Positions 23,000 through 27,034 of a DNA stretch of 27,034 bases are shown here, piece after piece; positions within the stretch are counted from its first letter, which is position 1; every line of letters begins with the position of its first letter. The stretch is from contig DKUJ01000017.1 in NCBI GenBank assembly GCA_002490635.1, positions 23,376 through 50,409 on the forward strand, read 5' to 3'. The notes under the pieces were generated by a model. It saw only the letters and a program-made list of their open reading frames with translations. It did not search any database and was not told the DNA's origin. The position numbers were made by a program, and so were the translations under genes. The stretch comes from Porphyromonadaceae bacterium UBA7207 (GTDB taxonomy: Bacteria > Bacteroidota > Bacteroidia > Bacteroidales > Muribaculaceae).

Positions 23000-23908
23000 T
23001 CAGTCGCCGGCATTTTCCTGCGACAGCGGAATGCGCCGCAAAGTCATCAGTTCCTTGCCGTCGGCATCGAGCAGGAGCACTGTGTTGTCGGCGTCGCCTG
23101 CTATGGCGGAGGCTGTGGATTCAAGAGCGACAATCATACGAAGCTCCTGGTCTCCTTTGTTGCAGGCCATGCGGGTTTCACCGATATTGTTTATATCCAG
23201 AGCGTTGCTTTTCGATGGGTCGATATATAAGTCACCGTTGAAAAAGTTGCATCCTGTGTTTCCATGAATCTTGAGTTCGGCTATGTCGAAGAAAACATTG
23301 CACTCCTCGTCATCGATGGCACGGCCGTCGATCGAAGTCACCTGCCAGTTTCCGTTGAGGAACTCCATGTTGTGGCGGCGGAGAGTGAGAACGGGCTTGC
23401 GGTTTTCGCCGCTGAGGTATATGTATGTGTCCTGCCCTATGCGGCGGGTGTCGACAAACAATGCTCTCCCTTCGCTGATATGGCTGCCAATGAGTGCGGC
23501 ATATTCGTTGTCGGGGCAATAGCGCATGGTCGATGCAAGATGCGAGAACATCATGGAGCCGTCGGTGCGTATCACATAGCTGCCGTTGATGATATTGCAG
23601 CCGTCGGACCCGTAGAAGCGTCCCGTACCGTTCTCGAAATACAGATAGGGCGCATCATCCTCGGCGTCAATGGCATTGGCGTCGACAGCCGAAATAATCC
23701 ACTTGCCGCCGCAGAGTGTGCCTATGTCGGGCAGCTGGCCGCCGTTGGGTGCCGGGGCCGGAGCCGGAGTGCGCGTGTCGGGCACCGGCTTGCCGCTTAC
23801 CGCACCTATTGTGGTAAACCGGCTTACCGGTATCTTGGATTTCAGCAGCGAGCAGGATGTGGAAACCAGCATTGCCGCCGCAAAGAGAATTATGTATTTT
23901 CCGGACAT
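23000..23908 (-). CDS. Lipoprotein with two META (HslJ-like) domains
   Basis: The 302-residue protein has a lipoprotein signal ending at Cys19 (L-V-S-T-S-C). A linker rich in Pro and Ala (about 40-57) leads into two META domains in tandem. The first (about 65-175) has G-K-W-I-I-S-A-V-D and G-S-D-G-C-N-I-I-N-G; the second (about 180-290) has G-N-W-Q-V-T-S-I-D-G and G-N-T-G-C-N-F-F-N-G. Each repeats the order strand, G-x-x-G-C-N, and a later Cys (M-R-Y-C and M-A-C-N), so each domain may carry a disulfide. HslJ-like proteins are linked to outer-membrane stress and novobiocin resistance in E. coli, but the Bacteroidales role is not established. It heads a minus-strand run with the nitroreductase and helicase genes. 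Confidence 0.88.
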   Translation of the reverse strand: MSGKYIILFAAAMLVSTSCSLLKSKIPVSRFTTIGAVSGKPVPDTRTPAPAPAPNGGQLPDIGTLCGGKWIISAVDANAIDAEDDAPYLYFENGTGRFYGSDGCNIINGSYVIRTDGSMMFSHLASTMRYCPDNEYAALIGSHISEGRALFVDTRRIGQDTYIYLSGENRKPVLTLRRHNMEFLNGNWQVTSIDGRAIDDEECNVFFDIAELKIHGNTGCNFFNGDLYIDPSKSNALDINNIGETRMACNKGDQELRMIVALESTASAIAGDADNTVLLLDADGKELMTLRRIPLSQENAGD

Positions 23909-24023
23909 GTTTTCCTATGTATTTTAGCGCCTGCGTGCATTACGCATACGGCGGAATTACCAAAATATGATGCTAAGATACGATTTTTTGTGCTAACATT
24001 GCGTGTGGGCGACATAAAAAAGC

Positions 24024-24031
24024 TACTTTTG
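24024..24031 (+). promoter_or_regulatory. Bacteroidetes-type -7 element of the threonine ammonia-lyase gene
   Basis: TACTTTTG matches TAnnTTTG, 33 bases before the start codon, with an ATTG at 23998-24001 near the -33 position but spaced slightly long. The 155-bp gap between the divergent META lipoprotein and this gene is otherwise AT-rich. I found no attenuator-like leader peptide or T-box-like structure in it. Confidence 0.6.
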
Positions 24032-24063
24032 CACAAACCTCAAACCCAGAATCCATCACTGCC

Positions 24064-25260
24064 ATGCTCGATATCAAGGAAGTATTCAATGCCGCCACTG
24101 TTCTGAAAGATGTGGCCAGGCTCACTCCTGTCATTCCGGCTCCGAAACTCAGCGACCGCGCCGAGGTGTATATCAAAGCCGAAAATCTACAGCTCACCGG
24201 CTCTTTCAAGCTTCGTGGAGCTTATTACAAGATTTCCCAGCTCAGCGACGAGGAGAAAGCCCGAGGCGTGATTGCCTGCTCGGCCGGCAACCACGCACAA
24301 GGTGTCGCCCTTGGCGCCACCCACAGCAGAATCCGCTCGCTCATCTGCCTTCCCGCCGGAGCGCCAATCTCCAAAGTTGAGGCCACCAAAGGCTATGGAG
24401 CCGATGTGTGCCTTGTTCCGGGCGTTTACGACGATGCCTATGCCCGCGCCCTCGAGCTGCAGAAGGAACACGGCTACAGCTTCGTGCATCCTTTCGACGA
24501 CCCCAAAGTGATAGCCGGCCAGGGAACCATCGGCCTGGAAATACTCGAGCAGCTGCCGGAAGTGCAGGCCATAGTGGTACCTATAGGCGGAGGCGGACTG
24601 ATTTCCGGCCTTGCCTTCGCGGTCAAGACACTGCGCCCCGACGTCAAGGTCTACGGAGTGCAGTCGTCCGGCGCCCCTTCCATGGCGGCATCCCTCAAGG
24701 AAGGCAAGCTCTGCCACCTCAACGATGTGAGCACAATCGCCGACGGCATATGCGTGAAAGAACCCGGCATCAACACCTTCGACATGTGCAACCGCTATGT
24801 CGATCAGGTGGTGACCGTCAGCGACGACGAAATCGCCGCCGCCATTCTCGCCCTCATAGAACAGCAGAAACTCGTTGCCGAAGGCGCCGGTGCAGTGGCT
24901 GTTGCGGCGGTAATGTTCGGCAAGCTGCCTGTCGACGGGCTCAAGACCGTATGCCTTGTCTCGGGAGGCAACATCGATGTGAACACCCTCAGCCGCGTTA
25001 TCACCCGCGGACTGGCCAAGAGCGGACGCAACCACACTTTCATCATCGACCTGGCCGACAAACCCGGCCAGCTCTCCGGCGTGTGCGAAGTGGTTGGCAA
25101 CGGTGGCGGAAACATCATATCCGTCACACACGAGCGCATCAACACCAGCACTGCAATCAACGGCTGCACCATACGCCTGGAGGTAGAGACCCGCGACCGG
25201 AACCATATCGAAGCACTCAGCGAGGCTCTCGCCGAACGCGGCTTCAAAGTTGTAGGATAA
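24064..25260 (+). CDS. ilvA: Threonine ammonia-lyase with C-terminal ACT domain
   Basis: The enzyme deaminates threonine to 2-oxobutanoate with pyridoxal phosphate, the first step towards isoleucine or of threonine catabolism. The 398-residue product has the PLP-binding Lys49 in S-F-K-L-R-G-A, S-A-G-N-H-A-Q-G at 73-80, the phosphate-binding tetraglycine G-G-G-G at 175-178 and S-G-G-N-I-D near 302. An ACT-like domain (about 323-398) includes D-K-P-G-Q-L-S-G-V. It has one ACT region rather than the doubled regulatory domain of E. coli IlvA, as in the shorter class of enzymes, so it may be less strictly feedback-inhibited. The symbol ilvA is family-level; tdcB-type catabolic use is possible. It has its own promoter, and the C1 peptidase gene follows after 7 bp. 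Confidence 0.95.
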   Translation: MLDIKEVFNAATVLKDVARLTPVIPAPKLSDRAEVYIKAENLQLTGSFKLRGAYYKISQLSDEEKARGVIACSAGNHAQGVALGATHSRIRSLICLPAGAPISKVEATKGYGADVCLVPGVYDDAYARALELQKEHGYSFVHPFDDPKVIAGQGTIGLEILEQLPEVQAIVVPIGGGGLISGLAFAVKTLRPDVKVYGVQSSGAPSMAASLKEGKLCHLNDVSTIADGICVKEPGINTFDMCNRYVDQVVTVSDDEIAAAILALIEQQKLVAEGAGAVAVAAVMFGKLPVDGLKTVCLVSGGNIDVNTLSRVITRGLAKSGRNHTFIIDLADKPGQLSGVCEVVGNGGGNIISVTHERINTSTAINGCTIRLEVETRDRNHIEALSEALAERGFKVVG

Positions 25261-25267
25261 CAGAATC

Positions 25268-26482
25268 ATGAAAGACATAAAAAAAGCCATCATACTGCCG
25301 ACCATTGTTGCGGCAAGCCTCTGCGCACAAGCTCAGACACCGGCCGACAGCGCCGCCACCGACACATGCTTCGTGTTCACCGAAGTGATATCGCTGCCAT
25401 CAACCTCTGTCAAGGACCAGAACAAATCCGGCACATGCTGGAGCTTCGCCGGAACCTCGTTCTTTGAAAATGAAATCCGTCGTGCAGGAGGCGATTCTCT
25501 GGATATTTCCGAAATGTACACCGTTCGCCGCTGTTTCGAGGACAAGGCCGAACGCTACATCCGCATGAACGGAGCCACCAACTTCGCCGCCGGAGGCTCG
25601 ATACTCGACGTCCCCTATGTGTGGGAGCGCTATGGCGCGCTGCCGGAACAAGCATACCCCGGCATAGCATACGGCGAGGACAAGCATGTGCATGCCGAGC
25701 TCGACGCAGTGCTCACCGCCTATGTGAAAGCGGTGGCTTCCAACCCCAACAAACGCATATCCACAGCATGGCGCGACGGCCTCAACGGCATTCTCGACGC
25801 ATACCTGGGCAAAGTGCCGGAAACGTTCACCTACAACGGCCGCACATACACCCCCGAAAGCTTCGCCGCCGCCCAGCCGCTGAAGACTTCCGACTTTGTA
25901 GCCCTTACATCGTTCACCCACCATCCGCAGTACAGCCAGTTCCCGCTCGAAGTCGCCGACAACTGGCTGTGGGGTCAGTACTGGAACCTGCCGCTCGACG
26001 AATTCAAGGCTGTGGTTGACAACTCGCTGGCCAAAGGATACACCGTTGTATGGGCAGCCGACGTGAGCGAACCCGGCTTCCGCTGGACCGATGGCGTGGC
26101 TCTGATGCCCAAGGGAAAACAGGACTCCGACCTCGAGGGTACTGAGCTCGCACGCTGGGTGAAACTCTCCGACAAAGACCGCGAGAACGAACGCTACAGC
26201 TTCAGCGGCCCGGTCGAGGAAATCGAGGTCACTCCCGAAAGCCGCCAGCAGATGTTCGACCGTCAGGAGACCACCGACGACCACGGCATGGAAATCGTCG
26301 GAGTGGCAACCGACCAGAAAGGCAACCGCTATTACAAGGTAAAGAACTCATGGGATACCAACCAGAAGTACGACGGCTACTTCTACGTATCGGAGCCATA
26401 CTTTCTTGCCAAGACCCTGAGCATACTGGTGAACAGAAAGGCACTGCCTGAGAACACCGCCCGCAAGCTCAACCTACGCTGA
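25268..26482 (+). CDS. Exported C1B aminopeptidase (PepC/bleomycin hydrolase family)
   Basis: The 404-residue protein starts with a signal peptide (hydrophobic 7-19, A-Q-A-Q cleavage region near 20-23), so it acts outside the cytoplasm, unlike lactic-acid-bacterial PepC. The papain-type triad is complete: Cys57 in S-G-T-C-W-S-F, His339 in D-D-H-G-M and Asn360 in K-N-S-W-D. The His-Asn spacing of 21 residues is normal for the family, and Gln51 suits the oxyanion hole. Such enzymes trim peptides from the N-terminus and form hexamers in which the C-terminus reaches the active site. The C-terminus here ends K-L-N-L-R. It lies 7 bp after threonine ammonia-lyase and 2 bp before the SPOR lipoprotein gene, so a shared transcript is likely, though no pathway link is evident. 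Confidence 0.93.
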   Translation: MKDIKKAIILPTIVAASLCAQAQTPADSAATDTCFVFTEVISLPSTSVKDQNKSGTCWSFAGTSFFENEIRRAGGDSLDISEMYTVRRCFEDKAERYIRMNGATNFAAGGSILDVPYVWERYGALPEQAYPGIAYGEDKHVHAELDAVLTAYVKAVASNPNKRISTAWRDGLNGILDAYLGKVPETFTYNGRTYTPESFAAAQPLKTSDFVALTSFTHHPQYSQFPLEVADNWLWGQYWNLPLDEFKAVVDNSLAKGYTVVWAADVSEPGFRWTDGVALMPKGKQDSDLEGTELARWVKLSDKDRENERYSFSGPVEEIEVTPESRQQMFDRQETTDDHGMEIVGVATDQKGNRYYKVKNSWDTNQKYDGYFYVSEPYFLAKTLSILVNRKALPENTARKLNLR

Positions 26483-26484
26483 CC

Positions 26485-27003
26485 ATGGGATTGCGCAGAT
26501 GTGCACTGGCAGCATTGGCCGCCGCCATTCTTGCCCTACCCGGCTGCCGCACCAGCGAGGCCAACTACCGCTCCGCCTATGAGCGCGCCATAGGACACCG
26601 CGACAGCGTGGCCGCACTGGACTCCACAATATACGGCGCAAACCGCCGTGCCATGGACCAGCGCTCGGTAACCGTCGACGGCCGCACCTACAGCGTGCGC
26701 ACACAGCTTGTAAGCTTCACCGAAGGAGCCGGCGGCAACGCCGAGGCTCTCCGACGCTACAATGTTGTGGTAGGACGTTTCAAACAGCTCTTCAACGCCC
26801 GCAGCCTGCGCAACCGCGTGGCCGCCAGCGGCTATGGCGACGCAATGGTGGTGCAGACCGCCGAACCTTACTACTACGTTGTGGCCAGCTCACACGACAG
26901 TCTGCCGCTGGCGCAGGCAGCGCTGGAATCGTTCCCCGAACTCGAGTTCAGCCTCCGCCCTCCCCTGCCGTTCATCCTTGAAGTACCGGGGCGGAGCCGA
27001 TAA
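26485..27003 (+). CDS. SPOR-domain lipoprotein
   Basis: The 172-residue protein has a lipoprotein signal with Cys21 (I-L-A-L-P-G-C). A charged region with N-Y-R-S-A-Y-E-R-A follows, then a C-terminal SPOR-like domain at about 88-160: R-R-Y-N-V-V-V-G-R-F-K opens it, N-A-R-S-L-R-N-R-V-A-A-S-G-Y forms the first helix, and Y-Y-Y-V-V-A-S and A-Q-A-A-L-E-S-F give the later strand and second helix. SPOR domains bind glycan strands of peptidoglycan stripped of stem peptides, often at division sites. Small SPOR lipoproteins of this layout are common in Bacteroidales. Domain assignment rests on pattern only. It starts 2 bp after the peptidase stop; the 31 bases left in the window after its stop show nothing clear. 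Confidence 0.8.
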   Translation: MGLRRCALAALAAAILALPGCRTSEANYRSAYERAIGHRDSVAALDSTIYGANRRAMDQRSVTVDGRTYSVRTQLVSFTEGAGGNAEALRRYNVVVGRFKQLFNARSLRNRVAASGYGDAMVVQTAEPYYYVVASSHDSLPLAQAALESFPELEFSLRPPLPFILEVPGRSR

Positions 27004-27034
27004 CCGAACCGCTACAAAAAGAACGTTCCGGCAT

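Noticed and set aside
22960..23013. Longer start for the nitroreductase
   Set aside because: It overlaps the upstream lipoprotein gene and adds a poor N-terminus. It is not fully excluded, because translational coupling is possible.
23932..23946. TGCGT-GCATT-ACGCA repeat upstream of the META lipoprotein
   Set aside because: The arms are only 5 bp; chance is a sufficient explanation without conservation data.
24187..25305. A 372-codon minus-strand frame opposite threonine ammonia-lyase
   Set aside because: It is antisense to an unmistakable PLP enzyme and shows no family features.

Overview
This window looks like an ordinary chromosomal stretch from a GC-rich member of the Bacteroidales. A gut Muribaculaceae-like genome is my best guess, but that is inference. 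The signs are promoters with the Bacteroidetes -7 element TAnnTTTG, start codons without Shine-Dalgarno sequences, and typical Bacteroidales families (WbqC-like, DUF486, tandem META lipoprotein, SPOR lipoprotein, Lrp/AsnC regulator, secreted peptidase C1). I see no rRNA, tRNA, CRISPR array, insertion sequence, prophage or integration site.

Region 1 (1-6375, plus strand) is a chain of nine genes, several overlapping by ATGA. It holds the end of an ExbB/TolQ proton channel, ExbD, a TonB-like protein, a LexA-like HTH-S24 repressor, RNase HII, signal peptidase I, a WbqC-like protein, a DUF486 membrane protein and an acyltransferase-3 membrane protein. Energy transduction and envelope functions are mixed with two DNA-related genes. 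The RNase HII ends in a perfect beta-clamp-binding pentapeptide.

Region 2 (6399-10361, minus strand) is a probable operon read from an Lrp/AsnC regulator into a GH13 amylase-like lipoprotein, a tail-anchored protein kinase homologue that appears catalytically dead, and a GNAT acetyltransferase. The regulator promoter is bracketed by a long-spaced inverted repeat centred on its -7 box.

Region 3 (10420-16551, minus strand) is a complete tripartite RND efflux operon: membrane fusion protein, RND pump, outer membrane lipoprotein channel. It ends with a small TPR-like gene coupled by ATGA and a strong hairpin that separates it from region 2. No regulator gene is linked, but the leader carries a perfect 15-bp palindrome.

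Region 4 (16617-20681, plus strand) holds a calcium-type P-type ATPase, an exported alpha/beta hydrolase and a small unrecognised ORF behind its own promoter with an inverted repeat.

Region 5 (20623-23908, minus strand) runs from a double-META lipoprotein through a nitroreductase to a Pif1-like helicase. Region 6 (24024-27003, plus strand) holds threonine ammonia-lyase, an exported C1 aminopeptidase and a SPOR-domain lipoprotein.

I see no obviously new multi-gene defence or mobile system. The best leads are the clamp motif on RNase HII, the pseudokinase and its operon, the Lrp promoter architecture, the LexA-like repressor, and the small gene with its own promoter and inverted repeat.
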